From Climacteris rufus (taxonomy: Eukaryota; Chordata; Aves; Passeriformes; Climacteridae): a stretch of 64,000 bases of DNA. Made by a program: the position numbers and the translations under genes. The notes under the pieces were generated by a model, which was not told where the DNA came from, ran no database searches, and saw only the letters and a program-made list of their open reading frames with translations. Below, one piece after another: positions 1 to 9,392 of this stretch (its first letter is position 1; each line of letters begins with the position of its first letter). The DNA is taken from assembly GCA_013398175.1 (NCBI GenBank), contig VZRZ01005957.1:498-64497 (forward strand), read 5' to 3'.

Positions 1-102
1 TTTTTTGAGCAGTGGTTTTGAGAATTTCTTTTCATCCTCATTAAGATAGGCCTTTATGTGGGTGTAAACCTCTGTCTGGCGTCTAGATAACTTTAAACCC
101 AT
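1..102 (-). CDS. gag: Endogenous retrovirus Gag, N-terminal fragment (runs off window)
   Basis: Read on the minus strand, an ATG at 102-100 opens a frame of 34 codons without a stop up to the window edge. The product starts Met-Gly-Leu-Lys-Leu-Ser, which fits the MGxxxS N-myristoylation pattern found at the start of many retroviral matrix domains. It continues as a charged, helix-prone stretch, as expected for a matrix N-terminus. The upstream context supports the call: a leader, a tRNA-Lys-like primer binding site and an LTR lie in the same orientation and in the correct order. In the family, matrix targets Gag to the plasma membrane. Only the first residues are visible, so the genus is uncertain; the Lys primer site suggests a betaretrovirus/ERVK-like element. 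Whether the rest of gag is intact cannot be seen from this window. Confidence 0.6.
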   Translation of the reverse strand, partial: MGLKLSRRQTEVYTHIKAYLNEDEKKFSKPLLKK

Positions 103-136
103 TTTAAAATCCTATTACGCCAAAGCCTACCTCAAT

Positions 137-280
137 CTGCAGAAAAAAAGGAGGAAAAAATTACAAAACTGCCCAGAGACCAGTGAAAAGAAAAAAAACC
201 CCGTACCTACAAGGGTACACTCACCAAGGACATTTTACTGGGCTGGCCCTGGAAAAAAACGCACAGAGAGATTTTCTCAC
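137..280 (-). other. Candidate short intron in the retroviral leader
   Basis: On the minus strand a good 5' splice-site match (AAAG/GTGAGA, junction 281/280) and a second one (CTTG/GTGAGTGT, junction 225/224) lie upstream of a strong 3' splice-site match. The acceptor has a pyrimidine tract followed by CTGCAG and ends at 137. The resulting introns would be 144 or 88 bases. The downstream exon would begin 34 bases before the Gag ATG. The motifs are seen directly; actual splicing is inference, and the donors could instead serve env or accessory messages beyond the window. Confidence 0.25.
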
Positions 281-322
281 CTTTAAACCAATCCTTCGTA
301 TAAAAGAAGAAAAAAAAGGTTA

Positions 323-341
323 TTTTTTTTTTTTTTTTTTT
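323..341. repeat. Poly(T) run of 19 (poly(A) in provirus sense)
   Basis: An uninterrupted T homopolymer on the plus strand inside the retroviral leader, exactly where base composition changes from AT-rich (left) to CpG-rich (right). Confidence 0.9.
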
Positions 342-385
342 CTGGGAGCATAACTGACTAAAACAGTCTGCTCTTCTCCGAAATC

Positions 386-960
386 GTGGCTTGTCCGAAG
401 ATATTCATGCCTGTTAGCAAAATACTAGCAGGGATTTCATGCAGAGATCTTTCACGGAGAAGTTCTGTGGGTCCACGCAGAGGCACATGGTCTTCTGCGG
501 CGGCAGCGTTCCACATGCTCTGGCAGCGCGGTGCCGCTCTGTCTGTGTGTGGCAGGTTAACAGCAGTGCGGTGGGCGGCGCGGCTCGCCCCGTTTGCGTG
601 GTGTTGGCAGGCAGCGGCAGTGAGTCCCGTGCTGTCTGCCAGGCGGCACGGCACCCAACAAGGGTGGTGTGGCCGGAATGGGATGGGAACATGTCCCAGG
701 CTGGAGTCAGGCGGTGCGGCAGCGGCATGCGGCTCGCCCCGGCCACGACGGCAGCTCCCTTTGCAGGTGCGCACGGCACATCCCGGGGCCGGGGCAGCTG
801 TGATGGTGCGTCCCGCTCGCGCGGCAGGCAGCTGCCGGATCTGGGGTGGCGGAGGGTTGGCACGGCTTTGTGGTGAACGGCTCTCCGCACCGCTCCGGTA
901 CGGCGACCGCTGCTGGTGTGAGTCCACGTGGTAGTCCCACTGCACGTGGGTGCACGCAGT
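386..960. other. CpG-rich island-like segment
   Basis: CpG dinucleotides and G/C runs are dense here, while almost all other unique sequence in the window is AT-rich and CpG-poor. The segment lies inside the leader of the minus-strand provirus, so the simplest reading is that it is viral sequence and not a host promoter island. Retained CpGs suggest either a fairly young insertion or little germline methylation. Confidence 0.6.
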
Positions 961-976
961 TTCTTGCTCCATGGAA

Positions 977-995
977 GTCTCTGTTTCAGGCGCCA
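977..995 (-). other. Retroviral primer binding site, tRNA-Lys type
   Basis: The minus-strand sequence TGGCGCCTGAAACAGAGAC matches the 18-base site complementary to tRNA-Lys3 with two substitutions and one inserted A. It begins five bases after a CA dinucleotide (1002-1001) that would be the 3' end of the LTR, the standard position for this site. Reverse transcription starts here from the host tRNA. The leading TGGCGCC block is identical to the canonical one. A chance match in such a position is unlikely, but the mismatches suggest decay or a variant lineage. Confidence 0.65.
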
Positions 996-1000
996 CTTAA

Positions 1001-1470
1001 TGCGCTAAAGGCCAGAATGCTCTTGAGGTAGCGACAGCACTTTTATGTGTGCGTGATCCCTGCCGGGATGAGTTGTATAACTCTCCCAAAGGACAGAGTT
1101 CTAGCTACCACAGATAACCTGTTTCTGCTGGCTCCTCTAGGATGAGAGTTCCCCAGGTGTGGTGTGGCAGCGCAGATGAGAATAAAAGGCTACACAGAGG
1201 GCTCTTCCTCAGGATAACAGCCGCTTATTGTGAGTCCAGTGTTGTGTTGTGAGAGTCCAGAGTTATCCAGATGGCTGCAGTAACCTAGAAGAACGAGAAG
1301 GGAAGAATCCCTGCAAGGCTCTTTTAAAGGGAGATGGGATCAGGGAACACCCAATGGGGAATGGCATAGTTTAAAGTGACCAGTGGAGAAGAGCTTTCCA
1401 GGGCATAGCCATACATGGCATCTGAGATATATGTACAGGTAACACAAAGGCAATATGGGATTTTACCACA
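1001..1470 (-). mobile_element. 5' LTR of the minus-strand endogenous retrovirus
   Basis: The right boundary is set by a TG on the minus strand at 1470-1469 (TGTGGTAAA...) and is tentative; TG at 1445 or 1453 would also do. The left boundary is a CA at 1002-1001, five bases before the primer binding site. Within it, on the minus strand, a TATA-like TTTAAAAG lies near 1330-1322. A weak polyadenylation-like CAATAAG lies roughly 95 bases further on, near 1236-1225. This order gives a plausible U3-R-U5. I do not recognise the family by name. No target-site duplication can be tested because the 3' LTR lies outside the window. Confidence 0.5.
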
Positions 1471-2119
1471 GCTCAGGTAGAGAGTTCACATATTGGAAGA
1501 AGAAGGCTGAGGGCTTTGTCTGGGCTTTCTTCCCACCAAAACCTGAAGGTCAAAAGCAGCAACTTCTGCCAAGCGCACTGCTACACTTGTATTTTTCCAA
1601 AAGTGTATTAATTTTCCACAATTTATGTAGATCATATGAACTCTACATGACCCTCCAGCAGCCTGCAAAAACAGCACACTGTGGAAAAATACTAACTCCA
1701 GCTCATTAGCACAGGTAGTCAGATGTCCATTCAGTTTTCAGTATGACATTTTGTTAATGAAATCAGAACTGCTTTATGTTTTAAATTGTATATTTTTTGT
1801 AGTACATTTTAAAAGATATTCTTTATTTTCTGACAAAGTGCAGCAACTGAAACTGGAAATAATGGTTAGCATCCTGTTGCGGTTTGCTGAGACAGCACGG
1901 TCCTGCAGGGCAGTCCCGGATCTGGGCTGTGCTGCCCTGCATGGAGGCAGCCCCGCTGGGGCTGCCCCTGCTGAAACAGAACCCAGGTTGTTGTCCTCGG
2001 TGGGGACAGCTGGAATGCCTGTCCCTTGGCTCTGGCCTGGCTTGTTCCCCTGCACACCCGGGGCCAGCCGGCCCCAGAGTGATGTACCTGCAGACAGAGG
2101 TCGCATTGGGCTGGCGACC
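1471..2119. other. No gene; flank with a GC-richer patch
   Basis: Positions 1471-1860 are ordinary AT-rich sequence. Positions about 1870-2119 become GC-rich and may be the unrecognised outer part of the LTR that follows, or an older insertion. No coding frame is convincing. Confidence 0.5.
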
Positions 2120-2403
2120 TGTTAGTCAAGCCGTGTTCCGCCCGTCCTCTCAGTGATTGGCTTGAGTCAGCATTCTGCCTCTGTTTCCTGTGGAAGAAAG
2201 GGACAAGCGTTCGGAAGATTTCGGGATGTACGGAAAAAGGGACAGTTAAACCCTTCCCCCCTCTCATCCCCCTCTCTCTGGGTTGATAAGCGATCACCCA
2301 AGGCATGCAGCCTCACCCCCCCTGCTTTCCCCTGGTAATTTTCCACTTCTTATCGAGACCCAGGGTCCTACCACCCCCTTCCTGACGTAGTGGGACCCTT
2401 GGC

Positions 2404-2432
2404 TATATAACCGACCATGTAAAGATAATAAA
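2404..2432 (+). promoter_or_regulatory. LTR TATA box and closely spaced polyadenylation signal
   Basis: TATATAA at 2404-2410 and AATAAA at 2427-2432 are separated by only 16 bases. Transcription starting about 30 bases after the TATA box would begin just past the AATAAA. The signal would then lie in U3 and be present only at the 3' end of a full proviral transcript, as in betaretroviruses with short R regions. Confidence 0.55.
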
Positions 2433-2646
2433 GTCCTTTTGATTCATCCACCACATTGGTGTCAGTGTGTCGGAGGCCCGGTGGCCCGGAGTAGGCCGGA
2501 CCATCGTGGTTGCGTTTTTGAAACCAGGTCGCCTAGCCTTCCGAATAGAAAGGCTACAGTTTCCTGGATTTTAAAAGTGCTGTGCAAGTTCCGGTTCACG
2601 CCCTTTTTCTCCTGTACGTGTTCACAATAAACCTGGACTGCCGTAC

Positions 2647-2662
2647 CGGAGAGGCCTCTCCG
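2647..2662. repeat. Perfect 16-bp palindrome after a polyadenylation signal
   Basis: CGGAGAGGCCTCTCCG is its own reverse complement. With flanking GTA and TAC the helix can extend around a one-base bulge. It begins 15 bases after AATAAA (2626-2631). Confidence 0.85.
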
Positions 2663-4524
2663 TACCATCTCTTTGTCTCTGTCATGCTTACACCACGAGG
2701 TGTGGGAGAACGCAGCTCCAGCGCCCTGCACTTACTGCCGCCGTACTCCTGTGAATAGGAGCTGGGGGCAGCGCCGAAGGGTGCTGGTTCCAGTCAACCC
2801 GGTGGGCTTTGTGCAGCATTTTAAACCCACTACCTAGCCGTGGCAGCATCCCTGGAAAACAACTTGTCAAAATGTCCTTGATGTAATTCTTAGGAGTCTT
2901 AAACTTATGATTATAAAGATATTTTTAAGAATATAGAGCTCATGCATATAAATGTGAAGTACAACTGGTTTTCTTTTAGATATGCATTGGTTATTTATTC
3001 AGACTTGAAAAAGGTGCCTGTCCGTCAGTTTTCTAGCCCTAGGGTTAGACTGGCTCTTGAGAGACACATAGTAGAAACCACAAGTACAGGAGGAGGACAC
3101 ATTAATCCCTTAAAGAATCCACTGTTGTCAGCAAATATTTAGAAATTTCAGCTGTTGGACCAGTTACATAAATCAGACAATATTTTCTTCAGAAATATTG
3201 ACTATTGAAAATACATATCCCACGTGCTAACAGAAAAACACATCTGAAGCCCTGGATGTGTAAGAGAAATATAAAATACCTGCAAAAATATATGCTTTTC
3301 TAGCTTGCTGCATAGCTTTACTATTAGTGCAATGGCAGCTTTTACAATTTCAGGAATATGTCAGTCCACTGGTAAGAGCCTCTCTTAGTGCCTCCAACCA
3401 AATCTGCAGTCTTCTGAAACATCAGCTGCCTAAAATGAAGGTGATTTGTGGGCTGAGTTCTTATTCTGAAAACAGATAATGAGGGCTCAGGCACTGACAC
3501 TGACTGTAAGTGGTACATTGACTTTGAGGGGGAAAAAACCCTACACAGAGAATTATCTATTTTACAGAAAGTTCAGATACATAGTTTTTGCATAGTAGCA
3601 GGAAGGCATGTGGCTAAAGGAGAGGTATCATGCGTAATGGTGTTTGTATTTACATGGATATGTGAATGTGCCTGACAATACCCTGCAGCTTCAAATGTCT
3701 CTCTGTCTCTAAATTTATGGTAGAGTGGTTATGACAACTTTTTAAAAGTTTCTGTAAATTAAAGATAAAAAGTCAACTATTTGTAAGAGACACCTAGTCA
3801 GAACATTTCCAGAGAAATGCAGTGCTGTTGAAAGCACTAATCCATGCAAGCTTAAATAGCTTTCTGGAGTGAGCACATTTTGATGTAGTTTTGGGTGGAA
3901 AGAATATGATCTATTATCCCCATGCTACAACAGTAGAAATGCAACAATGAAGTCTGACAGAGCATCTGGCTTGTCCTAAAACACATGATCAGAGTCAAAG
4001 GAAGGCCTTGTGTTTGCAATAACAGTTTAAAAACCATAATTTCATGAAAATGCTCAGAGATAAATCTGAAACGAAAGGATCTCAGCCTCTGATCAGGAAT
4101 GGGCTTCTCCAGCTGACCCCTAAGATTAAGCAAAGACAATACTGCTACAAAAGAGCTCTTACTGATCATAGAGCTCAAGCCAACAGTTAGATTCACAACT
4201 TGATAGTTGGTGAAACAAAATTTCACAGTCAAGGAACCAGTTAACGTGGGAAGGTACCAATGCTAGTTCATGAACTAAGTGATCTCCCTGTGTTGACTGT
4301 TGCATATTTTTAACGTTGAGTGCTATTCTTAGTTTTTTGATGGATGTACATTTAAATCAGATCCTACACAAGATTTTGTCAAAAGCTTTTCTCAAAAGCT
4401 TGTTCATTTGCATTTCATTAAGCAAATTACTTATTTTAAAAAATATAGTGAATCATTACCAATCACACTTATTAGTAAGAACTGGTATAGTTAAAATATG
4501 CAAATCCAGATGTTGCAAAGACTG

Positions 4525-4604
4525 CTTTCCTCTTTTTTTTTTTTTCCCTGCAGCTTTGTTTTAAAATCACTCTTTATTGTATAGCCATACATTGTGGCAA
4601 TAAA
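4525..4604 (+). other. Candidate terminal exon of an unannotated transcript
   Basis: A long, nearly pure pyrimidine tract ends in CTGCAG (4548-4553), an excellent 3' splice-site match. It is followed 45 bases later by AATAAA (4599-4604) and a GT-rich stretch from about 4611. Together these could define a very short terminal exon on the plus strand. Both motifs are common by chance in AT-rich vertebrate DNA, and no coding frame is evident. Confidence 0.2.
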
Positions 4605-7600
4605 GCATCAGTTTGTCCTGTTTGTCTGTCTAATTTTAAATTTTACTTTTGTTAGTTTCTAAAAGGTTAAAGAAGTATTTAAATGGAGATGGGACCCAGA
4701 TGGAGTATTGAGATCTACAGATGAAATCTTAGCATGCTAACATTAAGAACATCATGGCATCTTGGCATTTGATGCTGAAATAAAAAAAAAATCCGACCTC
4801 TCACTTGCTGATATGAAATGAAATGTTAAATCTCCTCTCATGCATCCAACTGCACTAACAAGTGAAAAGGTGTTAATAAGGAAGAGTATTGAGCAGGGTG
4901 ACTTTTCTAGCTGAGAAAAACAGGATGTATTTATGCATCGTTTCCAAATGGAGTCCTAGAGAAAGAGTAGGTAGCAAAAGGACCATATGTTCAGAAAAAA
5001 AAGAACTGTGAGATCTTGCCTGGCATAATGACAAGTGTGGGAAGGTGTATTTATTAGAAAAAAAAAAGTGAGTAAATATTCACAGAGAAGAGTGGATTGG
5101 AACTGTTCTGAAGGTTATAACACTCCCTAGGCTATTTGTCTTTGTTTCTACTTGGCTTTGAAACCCAAGATATCATTTGTCTCCTTTGACTTTCAGACTG
5201 TGTTGGACCCAAGTTCTTGTGATAGTCTCTGTTAGGTCAAAACATAGGTAAACCTCGTAGAAAAGAGATGGTTTTGGTTGTCAGCACTTCTTCTGAGTAA
5301 CTAATTTGAGTGATTCACTCCTATGCATTATCGTTTTTATTCTCAGTGCCGGAGGGGAGGATTGGCATGACAGCGTGCTGTGAATGCAGAGTGATGAATA
5401 CAACTTCAGACTGTGTCATAATGTGCATTCCCTTCAGAGAGAGAATGAAAGCAACTTTCCTACATGAATTGTGGAAATAAAAGCCTCGGTTTTCTTTCTG
5501 ACGCAAATGGATACAAGCTTTAATACTGAGCACCTCTATTAACCTGTGTGAAATGACTTTGCTATCGTATTCCAATCCTTCATGAAGACTTTAAACTTCT
5601 TTGGCAATCTTGGCAAAAAGTGATATCAAAAATGGTAGCAGGCAATGGGCAATGCAGAGGGTTGGTCTAAGTGACTGTAAGTATTTCTGGGCAAATCTGT
5701 ACAGGTTTGAATTGAAGTTAATTCTCCTATCTTTGAACATTAATTTAGATGTATGCCTTATGTTTCCTTTCTTCTCCCTGTTTATCAGCAACATTAAACT
5801 TCCAAGGGTAAATTTTGATGCCTAGCTTAAGGCAGTAAAATAAATACAAAACAAACTCTGCAGTCCCCAGGATTTCAGTTCTTATTTGCTGACAAAATAC
5901 CAGAACCTAAACCTAGATAGTTAGCCAGCTAATTCAATTCATGAGAGGATGCAAATCTGTATATACAGAATTATATTTATGACAACAACCTATTTTGGAG
6001 ACAGAGAAGCTCATGAAGCACATGTCTTCAGTGCAACAAAGTCCCAGTCTTTAACTAGCCCTCCTGAATCCAAAACAAACAAAATATTACATCTCCTCTC
6101 CAAACAGGAGTTTCCAAAATAGTCAGCCTGTTTGTTTACCCAAAGTGCAGGCCAAAAGTCTTTTAATGCACATTAATGAGAAGATAGAAGTAATTCTTAA
6201 TGGGATCCTGACCTAATTAAAAAAATATAAAAAAATTCCCTTGGGTACCTAGATTGTATGTAGGTTAGACATCCATTCTCAGTCCCTCATGTCTCTCTCC
6301 ACTGGGAAGAATATGAAATGATACATGCATGGATTTGCATTTTGTAACTAAGCTCACAGAAGAGACGTCTTTGACCCTTTACAGGTGAGAAGTCCTCACT
6401 GAGCTACTGGCAATTCATGATACATCAAGCACTATGAAACACATCTGTCTCTTTCATAGGAATAATGCTTCTGCCAGCTGTTAACCTGGCTTTTGATTAG
6501 TTAATTGAACAGAAAAGACTGAAAACGCCGCAAGAGATGAAATTGGCGTCTGTGAAACAACAGAATAATAATGTCTGTTCTAATTATACATAATGACTTG
6601 TTTGAAATTCAGCCTTTCCTTGCAAGTTTTCCTTCAGAAAACTTATTTCTGAAAATATTCCCAATGCTGTTTCCTTCCTGCTGTTGTTTCTTCATTTCAG
6701 AAAATCTTTCTTGTGAAACATAAAAATCTTTGTGAAGATATACTTCGTGTTCAGCCTTACCTGTGGGAGTAAAGGAAGGATGCATATATAGGTCACACCA
6801 TTTGCCTTATTAAACATCTTTCAACAAACTGGAACCTCTTCCAAATAATCAGATTTTTACTTCAGTAATTTCTGAATATTCATTGGTGGATGTGAATCTG
6901 AATCTATGAAAAGTAGAAAGGCTGTGTCCAGAAAGTTTTGATTCTGGTTTCCCACAGGGCAGGCACATTTAAGACCAGATCAGTAATGGGAACATGCTTG
7001 TGTCTGGCCAGGTAACACTGGAGAATACTACGACTTGGTTCTTACAGCTACTTGGCAAAACATGTTTGTAGAGAGGTTTCAGTAAAATAAAGTGCTGTTG
7101 GTAAAAAATAATTGCAAAAATTTTGGATAATTTGACATTTTTCAGTTGCTCTTTTTCATGACACATTAGGATGGTTAGTTCTCAATTTGAGTTGTGGACT
7201 GAGGAACACATAGTCCGCTTTAATATTTCAGTGGTGTTACCAGCTCTTACTGGAAGTTCTGTGGGGGTATGTTTAGTTGACAGCCTGGGGATCAAAAATC
7301 AGTTTTGTTTAGTTTGCTCCTTGTACTAAATATTCTTCTAGTAATACCACTACATTTTCTACACTGTGACATCTCTTCCAGCATAGGTACCCACCAAAAT
7401 ACCAAAACAAAAAAGAATACAATGAAAAGAGCCAGTAAAAAGTTCCTGATGAACAGGTAACAAATAAATGATGACAGAATTTCATTTTAAGCCAACTTCA
7501 TATAACATTTCAATACTTAACTGCACCCTCTAAGGTATGGTCAGGCTCTTGTAAAGTGTTAACAGAAGATAATCTTTTAGGTGAGCTGCTAATTATGATG

Positions 7601-8362
7601 CATTTGTAACCATCAGTCAAGATTGTTTATAACAGAGAGCTAGACTCCATGTATAACTAGGCTTTAATGTATAATTTGCAATGAAGTTTCTTTCTTTTTA
7701 AATGTCAATATTTTGTTAAGTGAAAAAAAAGTATGTCCCACAATGAAATAATACGGCTGGAAATGCTTTAATGGTGACTCACCAGAGCTACTGTTCAGTT
7801 ACATATGTCCTTCTTCTCTCATGGGCACTGGATTCCCCGTTGGGACTTCAGCTTCCAAAGCTGAAAGGTTCCTCCATATTTCTACATATTACTCACAGGA
7901 AAGATGATGAGTTGTCATAGGACATGGAGTATGAGTTGCAATATGAAGCCTCTGTAAAATAATTCATAGGAAGCAACCAAGAAATTTTCCAAATAAAAAT
8001 TTTTGGAGTGTTTCAGTTTTTCGGTCATCATCTAAAAGTTTAGGATTTCAAGAGAAATAAAATAATACCTGTCGGTCAAACGCAATATCTTCTTTTCTTG
8101 TTATGCCACAGCAGCTTTCTGTGATCCAGGCTGGTTGCTCTGTGCAAAAGACAACTTACCACATGACTGGCATGTCTACTTGTTTTTACTGCCCTGCTCT
8201 TCACCATTTAATAGGATACAAGTTTCATCGGATTATGTGCACACACAGCATGTGCAACTGTTTCAGATGTAAGCCTCGGTATTTTATCAACTGAATCCCA
8301 CTGCTGTGTTGGAAGGCTTAAGATTTTATTTAACAGGGAGTGGAAGAGAATGAGCATGCAGG

Positions 8363-8379
8363 CTCTCTCTCTCTCTCTC
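8363..8379. repeat. (CT)n microsatellite
   Basis: About eight CT units, followed by a C-rich stretch with CCACCTCCTCCTG-like composition. Confidence 0.85.
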
Positions 8380-9182
8380 CACCACCTCCTCCTGTCCCCC
8401 CTCCCACTTCCTGGAGAAATAATAAGCTGAGCACTGGTGAGGGCTGTAGAGATAAAATCTGTAGCTTTTTTTACAGAAAAGAAACCAAGGTAAATTACAC
8501 TGACCAGATTGTGAACAGCTGCTGCTAACGAGCAGCTACAGTAATTATTACTAACAACAGAGGGAATGCTTCTCTGGGCAACTGCCTCTGGGTTTAAAGG
8601 GAATACTGGAGAGGAAAAAATTAAACAAAAACATGAATCTGGAAGGAGAAAAGTAAAAGGAAAGAGAAGGAAAATGGGAAAAACAACGGAGGAGAAAATC
8701 TGTACAAATTGTAAGACTGAATGTTGAATTTCACTCTTAAGACACTTAAAAGGTCATCAGGCTCAGATGAGATAGGAATGGAAGGTAAAAGAGAGTAAGT
8801 GGATTGGAATTTCATAATTATATTATAATGTAAGTTATGATAATTGTCTATTTTTTTTCCTTTGGAAAAATGATAAACATTCTTTTTATTGAGCCACATC
8901 TAAATTAAACTTTTATAAAGTCTTTTCTGCATTGTAGGATAGAGTTTCTGATCAAAGTATGTAGAGAGAGACTATTTACTGCTTAATGCTTACCTGGACT
9001 ATTGAAGAAATGCCCAGTTGTCTTAATTTTTATATTAGGATTTATATTAGTATTTAAACCTCTGCCACCTTCACATGTGTCTTGACAAGATGATTTTGTT
9101 ATTCTGGCACAGGATACTCATGAGTAATCACATTCTTTGACTAAGGCAGAAGTATGCAAGAAATATTACCAGGATACTCTGT

Positions 9183-9392
9183 GGACTAATGATTAGAGGG
9201 ATGGAATACCTCCCCTTTGAGGAAAGACTGAGAAATTTGGTGTTGTTCAGCCTGGAAAAGAGAAGACATTGGGGTGACCTAATTGTGACCTTCCAGTACC
9301 TGAACGGAGCCAAAAAGAAAGATGGAGAGGGACTTTTAATAAGTTCATGTAGTTCCTGAAGGGGGAACGGCTTCAAACTTACAGAGAGTAGG
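9183..9392 (+). mobile_element. CR1 LINE fragment (ORF2 C-terminal region)
   Basis: Plus-strand frame 9201-9359 reads as the CR1 endonuclease/reverse transcriptase protein C-terminal region. It includes the family landmarks PFEERLR, LFSLEKRR and DLIV.FQYL, followed by a KKKDGEGLL-like segment. The frame ends in a stop at 9357-9359. CR1-like sequence continues to about 9392 (GGGGGAACGGCTTCAAACTT), where the match is lost. Both the 5' part and the 3' terminal octamer repeats are missing, so this is an old fragment truncated at both ends and non-functional. Confidence 0.85.

Larger units (their letters stand above)
103..976 (-). mobile_element. Long untranslated leader of the minus-strand endogenous retrovirus
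   Basis: This is the sequence between the primer binding site and the Gag start codon, about 870 bases, which is long for a retroviral leader. Its 5' two thirds (about 386-960) are strikingly GC- and CpG-rich compared with the surrounding AT-rich DNA. Its 3' part (103-322) is AT-rich with several A/T tracts, splice-like motifs and the gag-proximal segment. A run of 19 T on the plus strand (an A tract in the sense of the provirus) separates the two parts. Long frames are open on both strands of the CpG-rich part, but that is expected where stop codons are rare, and I do not call a protein. The packaging signal presumably lies here by analogy with other retroviruses; no such structure was demonstrated. 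Confidence 0.5.
2120..2731 (+). mobile_element. ERV LTR-like block, ERVK/betaretrovirus-like
   Basis: The block contains a TATA box (TATATAA, 2404-2410) followed after 16 bases by AATAAA (2427-2432) and then a GT-rich stretch. This compact promoter-polyadenylation layout is typical of betaretrovirus-like LTRs with a very short R region. The segment around 2465-2560, with a repeated GGCCCGG/GGCCGG motif and a TCGCCT-containing tail, resembles LTR ends I recall from songbird ERVK families. A second AATAAA lies at 2626-2631, just before a perfect palindrome. Both outer boundaries are uncertain and the tail after about 2560 may belong to a second element. No primer binding site or internal region is recognisable, so a solo LTR is likely. 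Confidence 0.55.
2732..9182. other. AT-rich unique sequence, no recognised gene
   Basis: About 6.4 kb without a recognisable repeat family or exon. Open frames reach about 126 codons (minus strand, 3852-4232) but show no known domain, no supporting splice structure and no codon pattern that I can distinguish from chance. Noted inside: a splice-acceptor plus polyadenylation signal pair (4525-4604), a homeodomain-motif-rich stretch (about 6490-6600), a (CT)n tract (8363-8379) and a purine-rich stretch on the plus strand (about 8640-8697). Confidence 0.6.

Noticed and set aside
358..996. A 212-codon open frame on the minus strand overlapping the primer binding site and leader.
   Set aside because: It needs a non-ATG start inside the primer site, has biased low-complexity composition, and the opposite strand is also open for 182 codons. 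CpG-rich DNA has few stop codons, so it is explained by composition.
2765..2790. A GCAGCGCCGAAGGG segment after the plus-strand LTR that vaguely resembles a Lys primer binding site.
   Set aside because: Too many mismatches, no TGG start directly after a CA terminus, and no retroviral leader or gag follows.
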